A DNA stretch of 6,427 nucleotides from Candidatus Sediminicultor secundus (GTDB lineage: Bacteria > Atribacterota > JS1 > SB-45 > 34-128), in assembly GCA_002849045.2 (NCBI GenBank), contig NCRO01000161.1:1-6427 (forward strand). Direction: 5' to 3'. Within the stretch, counting starts at the first letter, position 1. Every line of letters starts with the position of its first letter. The notes below the pieces were generated by a model. The model was not told the DNA's origin, did no database searches, and saw only the letters and a program-made list of their open reading frames with translations. A program made the translations under genes and the position numbers. This document shows, in pieces, positions 1-4,920 of this stretch.

Positions 1-46
1 TCTGGAGACCAAGGAGTTAAAGCTGTAAAGTAGGGAGCAAATTATA
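1..46. other. Left edge, possible 3' tail of an unseen gene
   Basis: This short stretch precedes the RAYT element. All three plus frames stay open from the window edge and close soon: TAG at 31-33 (tail reading SGDQGVKAVK), TAA at 26-28 (tail LETKELKL), and TAA at 16-18 in the third. One of these may be the end of an upstream gene, but nothing here decides which, and no family is recognisable. Confidence 0.2.
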
Positions 47-68
47 GGGTCAGGTCTTGAAATATAAC
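47..68 (+). repeat. Left inverted repeat of the RAYT element
   Basis: The core GGGTCAGGTCTTG (47-59) matches the reverse complement of 952-964 at 12 of 13 bases. The match continues through AATAT and ends at 68, giving 19 of 22 overall. This is the probable transposase recognition end. Confidence 0.8.
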
Positions 69-91
69 AAAAGATATGCTATATTGACAAC

Positions 92-946
92 ATGACCAGA
101 CCATTACGGATAGAATTTAAAGGAGCAGTTTATCATATCACTTCCAGAGGAAATGCCAGGCAGGCGATCTTCCTTGATGAGAAAGACTTTGCTGGTTTCC
201 TTGGCGTCTTATGTTCTGTGGTAAAAAGATATCACTTCATATTGCATGCTTACTGTCTGATGAATAACCATTATCATCTGCTTATTGAAACCCCTTATGG
301 TAACTTATCAAGAGGGATGAGGCAATTAAATGGTCTATATACCCAACGATTCAACCAAAAACACCAGAGAGTTGGACATCTTTTACAAGGCAGATACCAA
401 GCGATTCTGGTGGATAAAGATAACTATTTGCTGGAACTCTGTCGCTATGTGGTGTTAAACCCGGTAAGGGCAAAAATAGTAAAAGACCCAAAAGACTGGA
501 AATGGAGTGCTTATCAGGCAACTACAGGCCATAAAGGAATTCCCTGTTTAACCACAGATTGGATACTTTCTCAATTTGCTAAAGAGCAAAAAGCAGCCTC
601 CAGACAATATCAAGCATTTGTCCTCTTCGGGATAAAAGCAGAATCACCCTTAAAGGCCATAAAGGGACAATTGTTTCTTGGCCAGGATAATTTTATTGAT
701 GAAATAAAACACTTAATAAGAGGTAAAGAAAATTTAAAGGAGATACCGAGAAAGCAGCGCTATGTAACCAGGCCACCCTTAAATGAAATTTTAAAATACA
801 AAGACAAGAAGTCAAAAGACCAAGCAATGTATGAGGCTCACCTACAGTATGGCTATACCCTAAAAGATATAGCAGAATATATTGGTGTGCATTATACTAC
901 AGTGAGCAGAGTGATTAAAAAAATAGAGCGGGAAGATGAAAAGTGA
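92..946 (+). CDS. REP-associated tyrosine transposase (HUH/Y1 family)
   Basis: This 284-residue protein is a single-strand DNA transposase of the IS200-like Y1 superfamily, RAYT subgroup. The N-terminal domain (about 1-150) begins with a typical RAYT start (MTRPLRIEF, then YHITSRGN at 14-21). It carries the metal-binding HUH motif as H60-Y61-H62 within MNNHYHLLI. The likely nucleophile is Y119 in CRYVVLNPVRA, the usual position for the catalytic tyrosine that forms a 5'-phosphotyrosine link. GRYQAILV at 100-107 is also typical. The C-terminal part (about 245-280) contains a helix-turn-helix, YTLKDIAEYIGVHYTTVSRV, resembling the DnaA C-terminal type DNA-binding helix often found in this subgroup. 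All catalytic residues are present, so the enzyme may be active. The ATG at 92 has no good Shine-Dalgarno site but begins the conserved N-terminus. The gene lies between matching inverted repeats. Confidence 0.92.
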   Translation: MTRPLRIEFKGAVYHITSRGNARQAIFLDEKDFAGFLGVLCSVVKRYHFILHAYCLMNNHYHLLIETPYGNLSRGMRQLNGLYTQRFNQKHQRVGHLLQGRYQAILVDKDNYLLELCRYVVLNPVRAKIVKDPKDWKWSAYQATTGHKGIPCLTTDWILSQFAKEQKAASRQYQAFVLFGIKAESPLKAIKGQLFLGQDNFIDEIKHLIRGKENLKEIPRKQRYVTRPPLNEILKYKDKKSKDQAMYEAHLQYGYTLKDIAEYIGVHYTTVSRVIKKIEREDEK

Positions 947-964
947 TATTGCAAGACTTGACCC
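943..964 (-). repeat. Right inverted repeat of the RAYT element
   Basis: Its reverse complement starts GGGTCAAGTCTTG and matches the left arm at 19 of 22 positions. It overlaps the transposase stop codon (TGA at 944-946). Confidence 0.8.
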
Positions 965-985
965 CTTAATAATTGGAGAAGAAAT

Positions 986-2296
986 ATGGAAACACAAAAT
1001 ATTGAGTATAAACTTTCTTGGAGAGATGAATATCTCAAGGTGATAGTTGCTTTTGCAAATAAAGATGGTGGAGAATTGATAGTTGGAGTAGATGATAATG
1101 GCAATTCTATAGGGATTAAAAAATCTAAAAAATTATTAGAAGATATTCCTAATAAAATTAGGAATAAATTAGGAATAATTCCTTCAGTTAAAATTGAAAA
1201 GGTGAAAGGTAAAGATATAATTCATATTTTTATTAAACCTTCTTCCGTATCTATATCTCACAACGGAAAATATTATATTAGAAGTGGAAGCAATAGCTTC
1301 GAATTAAAGGGAGAAGAACTTACTAATTTTTTAATAGAAAAATCTGGTAAGACCTGGGATGAATTTGTGGAGGAGAAAGCAGGTTTTAACGATATTAACC
1401 TAAAGACAATCGATGAATTTAAAAAATATGCGGTAGATAGAATTCCTTCTATTATTGCAGAAAAAGACTATCAGACAATTCTTGAAAAATTAAACTTACA
1501 GGCAGATAAAAAATTAAAAAAAGCAGCAATTTTACTTTTTGGTAAAAATCCGCAACGATTCTATCCTGCTGCTTATTTAAAGATTGGAAAGTTTCTAACT
1601 AAAACCGAAATTCAGAGCAGTGATATTGTTGAAGGGAATCTTTTTGAGCAAATTACAATTGCCTTAGAAATTTTAAGAACCAAATATTTAATAAGCAAAA
1701 TTAAATTTGAAGGAATTCATAGAAGAGAAATTTTAGAATATCCTTATGAAGCTCTAAGAGAAGCAATTATAAATGCTCTAATTCATAGAAATTATTTAGG
1801 AGCTTCTTCTATTCAAATAAGAGTATATAGTGATAGATTAGTCATAATGAATGAAGGAAAGCTCCCCCCTGAAGTGCCGGTAGAAAAATTAAAGACAGAA
1901 CATTTATCCAAACCAAGAAATACTCTTTTAGCAGATGTTTTTTATAAGGCAGGTTTTATAGAAAGCTGGGGGAGGGGGACAATCAAGATAATGGAGAAAT
2001 GCCAGGAGCAGGGACTTCCTGAACCAGACTTTGAGGAAGATCATGGGGTTTTTGTTGTAAAATTTTACCAGGATAAATGGAATGAAGAAAATCTTAAGAA
2101 GTTAGGAATTAATGAAAGACAGATTAAAGCAGTAATATATGTGAAGGAAAAAGGAAAGATTACCAACAAAAAATATCAGGAAATCAATAATTGTTCAAGA
2201 AATACTGCATCAAATGATTTAAGACGATTAGTTGAAAATCATATTTTAAAAGAAAGTGGAGTTAAAGGGGCGGGATCTTATTACGATATTGCATAA
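986..2296 (+). CDS. AlbA_2 (Schlafen-type) / GHKL ATPase transcriptional-regulator-like protein
   Basis: This 436-residue protein belongs to the widespread family often annotated as a putative transcriptional regulator, or mis-named as an ATP-dependent DNA helicase. Three parts are visible. The AlbA_2 domain (about 1-115) has an early E7 and the signature FANKDGGELIVGVDDNG at 23-39. A GHKL-type ATP-binding domain (about 245-360) has an N-box-like helix, EALREAIINALIHRNY (255-270, with E259 and N263). It is followed by RLVIMNEGKLP (284-294) and a lid/G-box region, RNTLLADVFYKAGFIESWGRG (311-331, read as two adjoining motifs RNTLLADVF and KAGFIESWGRG). The C-terminal winged helix (about 370-430) contains SRNTASNDLRRLVENHIL. 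Length is close to that usual for the family. The ATG at 986 follows GGAGAA (975-980) by five bases and gives the expected family N-terminus. The physiological role is unknown; binding of nucleic acid and ATP is inferred from the domains. The last codons (ATT GCA TAA) form the first unit of the downstream TTGCAYA array, suggesting that the C-terminal helix acts on it. Confidence 0.88.
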   Translation: METQNIEYKLSWRDEYLKVIVAFANKDGGELIVGVDDNGNSIGIKKSKKLLEDIPNKIRNKLGIIPSVKIEKVKGKDIIHIFIKPSSVSISHNGKYYIRSGSNSFELKGEELTNFLIEKSGKTWDEFVEEKAGFNDINLKTIDEFKKYAVDRIPSIIAEKDYQTILEKLNLQADKKLKKAAILLFGKNPQRFYPAAYLKIGKFLTKTEIQSSDIVEGNLFEQITIALEILRTKYLISKIKFEGIHRREILEYPYEALREAIINALIHRNYLGASSIQIRVYSDRLVIMNEGKLPPEVPVEKLKTEHLSKPRNTLLADVFYKAGFIESWGRGTIKIMEKCQEQGLPEPDFEEDHGVFVVKFYQDKWNEENLKKLGINERQIKAVIYVKEKGKITNKKYQEINNCSRNTASNDLRRLVENHILKESGVKGAGSYYDIA

Positions 2297-2338
2297 GAAT
2301 TGCACAAATTGCATAGCAATTGCACAAGAATTGCACAA
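2289..2338 (+). repeat. Phased TTGCAYA repeat array at the 3' end of the ATPase gene
   Basis: TTGCA begins at 2289, 2300, 2309, 2320 and 2331, spaced 11, 9, 11 and 11 bases. Each copy continues TA or CA, giving TTGCAYA. Near one-helical-turn spacing puts the copies on one DNA face, as in an operator or iteron set. The first copy overlaps the ATPase stop codon. A binding role for the ATPase winged helix is an inference only. Confidence 0.6.
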
Positions 2339-2360
2339 ATTAAATTTAAATAAATAATTA

Positions 2361-2380
2361 ACGCATCCCATTTTCTTAGA
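2361..2380 (+). repeat. Solitary transposon end, twin of 4309-4328
   Basis: This 20-base stretch matches 4309-4328 at 19 of 20 bases, including the 17-base identity CATCCCATTTTCTTAGA (2364-2380). The copy at 4309 is one end of a decayed Y1 element, so this is probably the left end of another copy whose right end has been lost. No inverted partner was found between 2381 and 2846. Confidence 0.6.
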
Positions 2381-2474
2381 TATTTTATACTTTCCGCAGT
2401 TAGCACTTTGAATCCTCTGGGCAAAGAAAGGTTAGAAGTAATAAAATAAAAAGTGAATTTGATATTTTCAAAAC

Positions 2475-2536
2475 CGGGAAAACTATTTATTATAAATAGC
2501 TTGTGGGTTCCCGTAAATTCAATAATTAAATTTACG
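2475..2536. repeat. Two overlapping stem-loops
   Basis: CGGGAA (2475-2480) pairs with TTCCCG (2508-2513). This encloses a second perfect stem, CTATTTA (2483-2489) with TAAATAG (2493-2499), around a 3-base loop. Just downstream CGTAAATT (2512-2519) pairs perfectly with AATTTACG (2529-2536). The outer stem and the third stem share bases 2512-2513, so at least two bases must be given up by one or the other. Confidence 0.5.
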
Positions 2537-2596
2537 AAAAATGGAGGAAGCGAATATAAGTGCGGCTGTTTCTTCGGAACTAAAGTTTCCTTACAT

Positions 2597-2657
2597 AAAA
2601 AAATGACCACCCTGCCTATCTTTCGAAGAGACCCCTGGTCTCTTATTAGCAGGGTGG
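2597..2657 (-). terminator. Branched hairpin with minus-strand T-run
   Basis: CCACCCTGC (2607-2615) pairs perfectly with GCAGGGTGG (2649-2657). Inside lies a second perfect 8-bp stem, AAGAGACC (2626-2633) with GGTCTCTT (2637-2644), on a 3-base loop. On the minus strand the outer stem is followed, after three bases, by seven T (2603 to 2597), which resembles an intrinsic terminator. On the plus strand there is no T-run. No minus-strand gene lies to its right in this window, so it would end antisense transcription or form part of a small RNA. The internal stem makes it more elaborate than a usual terminator. Confidence 0.4.
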
Positions 2658-2699
2658 AACCTTTAAATCTGGTCTTATGATAATACAGATGTATGGCAA

Positions 2700-2846
2700 A
2701 TTTCAAATAAATGTTTAATTAGAGATAATATATCTTTGGCCGAATCCCTAAGTTTTGGTAAAACTATTTTTGAATATAAATCTAATAGTTATGGAGCCAA
2801 AGATTATTTAGACCTTTGTAAGGAAATTATAAAAAGGAGTAAATAG
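2700..2846 (+). pseudogene. C-terminal remnant of a ParA-family ATPase
   Basis: A frame open from 2667 to the TAG at 2844-2846 reads, from 2718, IRDNISLAESLSFGKTIFEY and then KSNSYGAKDYLDLCKEI. This is the hallmark C-terminus of ParA/Soj-type partition ATPases, where an IRxNxxLAEAPSxGKxIxxY segment leads into GAKxYLxLxxEI. Only about the last 45 residues remain. The deviant Walker A, Walker B and everything N-terminal are missing, and the upstream sequence is unrelated hairpin-rich DNA, so it cannot hydrolyse ATP. No start codon with a ribosome binding site precedes it. Similarity becomes uncertain upstream of about 2712. Its stop codon directly touches the ATG of the next gene, and that gene's GGAG site (2836-2839) lies inside the parA frame. 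The ancestral parA and the downstream gene were therefore very probably translationally linked partners. The upstream break fits insertion or deletion near the transposon end at 2361. Confidence 0.75.
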
Positions 2847-3647
2847 ATGTCAAAGAAAATAGAGTGTATAAACTTGCAGGGTTTCCTGGCAAATGTAATA
2901 GTAGAGTCTCTGACCAGGAATAAGCTTTTCGAAAAACATTATATGTCCTTGGCCACCTGTATCTCATTACTTCAGCTTGGATATGAAACCGGAGCAGTAT
3001 TGGGTCATGCCAGAGGCAACAAATTGGATATATTAAATAAAATGCTGTCCATGCAAGATAAGATTTCTGACAATATAATAAAAGATATGCAGAAATCTGA
3101 AAAGAAACGCCTTGACAATTTCAAAAAAGAACAAGGGGGGAATCCTGATACATTTGCTGATTTTATATATTGGCCATTATGGGAGAGCACCACTGGCTTA
3201 ACTTTAGATGATCTATTTAAGCCTTCTGGCACCGAAACCCGTGAAAGAAAGCGGAAAAGAATATCTGATATAATTCAGAAAAAACTTGGGGCGAAGGTTC
3301 CACCAGAGGAGGCTCACTCTAGAATAAGTTTGTTTTTAATAAAAGGTTTGGGTTTTGGCAGTGCTTTCCCTGAATTAACGGCGAAAATGTTCAAGAACGT
3401 GTATGTTTGCAAAAAAAATGATGAGGAGTTGTGGAATATAACCAAAACACTCGGATTCGCTACCCCCATAGACCTATCTAAAAGAATCAGTTTGCCCACA
3501 ACTAAATGGCGTCCACCAACGCTAAAGGAAAATGATAGGATAGTCCTTGGAACGGTGGCATATTATACTTCTCAATACTATCCAGAATTACTTGATTCCC
3601 TGGATTTAAGCTATTATCTATATCTTATTGAAAATGAGAAATTATAA
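2847..3647 (+). CDS. Unrecognised protein, former operon partner of parA
   Basis: I do not recognise this 266-residue protein. It starts at an ATG abutting the ParA-tail stop codon, seven bases after GGAG (2836-2839), which is a good start. There is no signal peptide or clear membrane segment, so it is probably cytoplasmic. The first 55 residues look helical and hydrophobic-patterned (FLANVIVESL, then SLATCISLLQLGYETGAVLG). A charged, probably helical stretch runs from about 60 to 97 (lysine/aspartate rich), followed by FADFIYWPLWE (103-113). A basic run, RERKRKR (132-138), could contact nucleic acid. A glycine/aromatic patch, IKGLGFGSAFPEL (165-177), and a tyrosine-rich C-terminus (VAYYTSQYYPEL, SYYLYL) complete it. 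The two cysteines at 38 and 188 do not form a metal site. Its place right after parA suggests a ParB-like or cargo-specific partner, but no ParB box-binding, ParB nuclease or ribbon-helix-helix motif is visible. The frame is intact, so it may still be expressed. Confidence 0.7.
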   Translation: MSKKIECINLQGFLANVIVESLTRNKLFEKHYMSLATCISLLQLGYETGAVLGHARGNKLDILNKMLSMQDKISDNIIKDMQKSEKKRLDNFKKEQGGNPDTFADFIYWPLWESTTGLTLDDLFKPSGTETRERKRKRISDIIQKKLGAKVPPEEAHSRISLFLIKGLGFGSAFPELTAKMFKNVYVCKKNDEELWNITKTLGFATPIDLSKRISLPTTKWRPPTLKENDRIVLGTVAYYTSQYYPELLDSLDLSYYLYLIENEKL

Positions 3648-3704
3648 TAATCAGGAATAATAGAAACAGACACCAATTTTTATTGAGGGGAGAGGTAAAT
3701 AGGA

Positions 3705-3718
3705 CAATTTTAAAATTG
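3705..3718. repeat. Perfect 14-bp palindrome
   Basis: CAATTTTAAAATTG is a perfect palindrome in the gap before the HNH gene. It could be a dimeric-repressor operator, but in DNA this AT-rich a chance origin is also reasonable. Confidence 0.25.
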
Positions 3719-3729
3719 CTTGACTTTGA

Positions 3730-3795
3730 GGCCTGGAAGAAAAGAGGAGAGAAATAATAAAAGAGTGGATTGATTCCGGAAGGATTGAAGTGTGA
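3730..3795 (+). pseudogene. Relic 3' end of a gene preceding the HNH gene
   Basis: A 21-codon open stretch reads GLEEKRREIIKEW followed by IDSGRIEV, then TGA at 3793-3795. The stop codon overlaps the GTG start (3792-3794) of the HNH gene, the usual geometry of translationally coupled genes. The charged helical tail looks like real coding sequence. It is closed upstream by TGA at 3727-3729. In the neighbouring frame just upstream, ILKLLDFEAWKK (around 3704-3743) also looks protein-like, so a frameshift in an older, longer gene is possible. The family cannot be named from so short a piece. An ATPase partner, as in known ATPase-HNH pairs such as Septu, is only a guess. Confidence 0.4.
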
Positions 3796-4214
3796 CGAAG
3801 AACCGTTCCCTGTCATATTTGGCAGAAAAAGAAGAGTTTTTAAGAAATGAGAAAGTAAGAATAGGAAAACTTTATTCAACAAAACATAGAAAAGGTTTTT
3901 CAAATAAAGATGAATTTGTAAAATGGTTTGAAAACACAATAAAATCTCAAAATTTCAAATGCTATTATTGCGATACATCTATATTTGATATTCGTTCATT
4001 AATTGATCAAGAAAAATTAAAAACCAGAAAAATTGGTTATGGCACAAGAGGCCCTAATCTAGAAATAGATCGAAAAATAAATTCTAATGGTTATACAAAA
4101 GAGAATTGTGTATTATCTTGTTATTATTGTAATAATGATAAAAGTTATACATTAGATTCAGAGGATTACAAAAAATATTTTGGCGAAATAGAAAAAAATA
4201 TTTCGAATATTTGA
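3792..4214 (+). CDS. HNH-type nuclease domain protein
   Basis: This 140-residue protein has a C-terminal treble-clef HNH fold. Two zinc knuckles are visible: C57-Y-Y-C60, and C110-Y-Y-C113 in NCVLSCYYCNNDKS (105-118). Between them LEIDRKINSNGYTKENC (90-106) fits the HNH core. The first catalytic position, usually DH, is D93-R94 here, as in the LDR-type HNH variants found in phage and mobile elements. N105, N114 and K117 are in the expected places. Catalysis is therefore plausible but unproven. The N-terminal half (1-50) is charged and helical (SYLAEKEEFLRNEK, then GKLYSTKHRKGFSNKDEF) and may bind DNA or a partner. The GTG start is supported by GGAAGG (3778-3783) eight bases upstream, and no in-frame ATG follows. 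The start overlaps the stop codon of a gene relic, suggesting it was second in an operon. A defence, phage or homing origin is inferred from family habits and not shown. Confidence 0.75.
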   Translation: MTKNRSLSYLAEKEEFLRNEKVRIGKLYSTKHRKGFSNKDEFVKWFENTIKSQNFKCYYCDTSIFDIRSLIDQEKLKTRKIGYGTRGPNLEIDRKINSNGYTKENCVLSCYYCNNDKSYTLDSEDYKKYFGEIEKNISNI

Positions 4215-4306
4215 AAAATAAAAAATAATAATTTGACCGGCCAACGTTTGTCATGGCATACCCGCTTGAAATAAATAGTGGAATAAATTGAATAAAAGGA
4301 ATAAAT

Positions 4307-4328
4307 AGACACATCCCATTTTCTTAGA
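4307..4328 (+). repeat. Left end of the decayed element
   Basis: It contains CATCCCATTTTCTTAGA (4312-4328), identical over 17 bases to 2364-2380, and is inverted relative to 4514-4531. The upstream AATAAATAG (4300-4308) is also found at 4270-4278. Confidence 0.6.
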
Positions 4329-4368
4329 CAATTATTATTTTTGCTTTTAAATGAAATAAATAAGGAAG

Positions 4369-4506
4369 GTGTGCCAACTCAATAATTCGGTAATTTTTAA
4401 CGGAAAACCCATGGGGTCTGAGGAGTTTCTTAACCAGATGGTTGAGTCTTTAGGTATTATTGTAGATAGACGTCCCAAAGGAAAACCTCGTAAAATGGAA
4501 AGCTAA
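4369..4506 (+). pseudogene. C-terminal remnant of a Y1/REP-type transposase
   Basis: The frame from GTG 4369 to TAA 4504-4506 contains IFNGKPMGSEEFLNQM, VESLGIIVD and RRPKGKPRKMES. A GxPLGSExFxxxxExxLG...RPxGRPRK tail is characteristic of the C-terminus of one large subgroup of REP-associated Y1 transposases. The frame is closed by a TAA a few codons upstream (around 4360). The HUH motif and catalytic tyrosine are absent, so no active enzyme can be made. The reading frame ends just before the right terminal repeat, as expected for such an element. This tail differs from the C-terminal helix-turn-helix of the 92-946 transposase, so the two belong to different subgroups. Confidence 0.6.
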
Positions 4507-4513
4507 ACCATAG

Positions 4514-4531
4514 AAAAAATAGGATGTATCT
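4514..4531 (-). repeat. Right end of the decayed element
   Basis: The reverse complement begins AGATACATCCTATTTT and aligns with the left end at 15 of 18 positions. It lies eight bases beyond the stop codon of the transposase remnant. Confidence 0.55.
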
Positions 4532-4598
4532 TTAAATTAAAAAATGATTATTAGAATAAAGAAAAATTTAAAAAAATATATGTCATTTTAAATCCTTA

Positions 4599-4628
4599 CC
4601 TTTAGCTTAAATATTAAAGGGCTTTTTT
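4599..4628 (+). terminator. Weak intrinsic terminator-like hairpin
   Basis: CCTTTA (4599-4604) pairs with TAAAGG (4615-4620) across a 10-base loop, followed by GC and six T (4623-4628). The T-run can itself pair with AAAAAAG (4633-4639). The stem is short and AT-rich, and no gene close upstream clearly needs it. Confidence 0.35.
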
Positions 4629-4659
4629 ATTTAAAAAAGGATTTTTAAAAGATTTGTAG

Positions 4660-4665
4660 TATAAT
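4660..4665 (+). promoter_or_regulatory. Possible -10 box
   Basis: A consensus TATAAT is present, but no good -35 hexamer lies 16-18 bases upstream (AAGGAT at 17). In such AT-rich DNA this can arise by chance. If used, the transcript would run about 180 bases before the leader ORF. Confidence 0.25.
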
Positions 4666-4789
4666 GAATATAAGAGTTTTAAAAATTCAGTCTAGTAATA
4701 ATTAGAAAAAAATATTATTAACTAGTTTTTATCCACTTTAATATAAAAAGGCTTATAAATAGTAACTGTATAAATAATATATTTATTTT

Positions 4790-4819
4790 TTGCACGTAAA
4801 GTGAATGATTAAATAAAAT
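4790..4819 (+). promoter_or_regulatory. Possible promoter for the leader ORF and oxidoreductase
   Basis: TTGCAC (4790-4795) and TAAAAT (4814-4819) are separated by 18 bases. The -10 is good and the -35 is weak. Transcription would begin near 4826, just ahead of an AAGGAAAG ribosome binding site and the ATG at 4843, a sensible geometry. Confidence 0.3.
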
Positions 4820-4842
4820 TACAAGTTAGAAAGGAAAGTTAT

Positions 4843-4920
4843 ATGGTTATAAATAGCTATAATTGTAATTTTGTTAGTACAGATAAACCTATGTTAGCCG
4901 GACAAGGAGGGAAGTCATGA
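4843..4920 (+). CDS. Possible 25-residue leader peptide
   Basis: A short frame begins MVINSYNCNF and ends AGQGGKS. It is preceded by AAGGAAAG about six bases upstream of its ATG. Its TGA (4918-4920) overlaps the ATG (4917-4919) of the oxidoreductase as ATGA, the classic coupling arrangement. There is no run of one amino acid to suggest an attenuator, and no signal peptide. The last codons are mostly the Shine-Dalgarno region of the next gene, so the overlap may be accidental. It may also be the remaining N-terminus of a gene that once occupied the AT-rich DNA before the GC-rich gene arrived. Confidence 0.3.
   Translation: MVINSYNCNFVSTDKPMLAGQGGKS

Larger units (their letters stand above)
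47..964 (+). mobile_element. RAYT-like Y1 transposon with terminal inverted repeats
   Basis: A single HUH/Y1 transposase gene is bracketed by inverted repeats at 47-68 and 943-964. The right copy overlaps the last four bases of the transposase gene, so the unit is compact: essentially ends plus one gene. RAYT (REP-associated tyrosine transposase) genes are known to be single-copy-like relatives of IS200/IS605 transposases flanked by REP-type palindromes. The ends here are one inverted pair, and no REP array is visible. The outer limits are defined only by where the two arms stop matching. No target-site duplication is expected for Y1 enzymes and none was seen. The element ends 21 bases before the ATG of the next gene, so it probably displaced or now supplies that gene's promoter. 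Confidence 0.75.
2297..2700. other. Non-coding stretch with transposon end and hairpin cluster
   Basis: No convincing gene lies between the ATPase and the ParA tail. Open frames exist on both strands (for example plus 2453-2680), but they have no ribosome binding site, no recognisable motif, and run through the hairpins. The stretch holds the repeat array (2289-2338), a solitary transposon end (2361-2380), and nested inverted repeats at 2475-2536 and 2607-2657. The hairpin density suggests a structured RNA or the subterminal region of a decayed mobile element. Confidence 0.5.
4307..4531 (+). mobile_element. Decayed Y1-transposase element with both ends
   Basis: AGACACATCCCATTTTCT (4307-4324) matches the reverse complement of 4514-4531 at 15 of 18 bases. 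The 225-bp unit between the ends contains only the C-terminal part of a transposase. Internal deletion has removed the catalytic domain, leaving a MITE-like remnant that would depend on an enzyme supplied elsewhere. The RAYT at 92-946 has different ends, so it is unlikely to serve this element. Confidence 0.6.
4532..4842. other. AT-rich intergenic spacer
   Basis: No gene is visible here. The stretch is extremely AT-rich (10 G/C in the 60 bases 4741-4800). It holds a terminator-like hairpin and two promoter-like patterns, listed separately. Homopolymer A and T runs suggest intrinsically curved DNA. Confidence 0.5.

Noticed and set aside
2289..2338. CRISPR array.
   Set aside because: The repeat units are about 7 bases with 2-4 base gaps, far too short for CRISPR repeats and spacers, and no cas gene is present.
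2645..2665. GCAGGGTGGAACC resembles a T-box antiterminator sequence (AGGGTGGNACCGCG).
   Set aside because: The GCG after ACC is missing, no competing terminator with a T-run follows on the plus strand, no stem I specifier loop is recognisable, and no aminoacyl-tRNA synthetase or amino acid gene lies downstream. The bases are explained by the 9-bp stem with 2607-2615.
2453..2680. A 75-codon plus-strand open frame, and a 141-codon minus-strand frame over 2281-2706.
   Set aside because: Neither has a ribosome binding site or a recognisable motif. Both run through the repeat array or the hairpins, whose paired bases explain the sequence better than coding does.
3730..4214. Septu (PtuA-PtuB) defence system.
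   Set aside because: Only the HNH partner and 21 codons of an upstream gene are present. There is no Walker motif, and the relic is too short to call an ATPase, so a named system cannot be supported.
4270..4308. AATAAATAG repeated 30 bases apart, with further GAATAAA copies between.
   Set aside because: In DNA this AT-rich such short matches are expected by chance and have no clear functional context.
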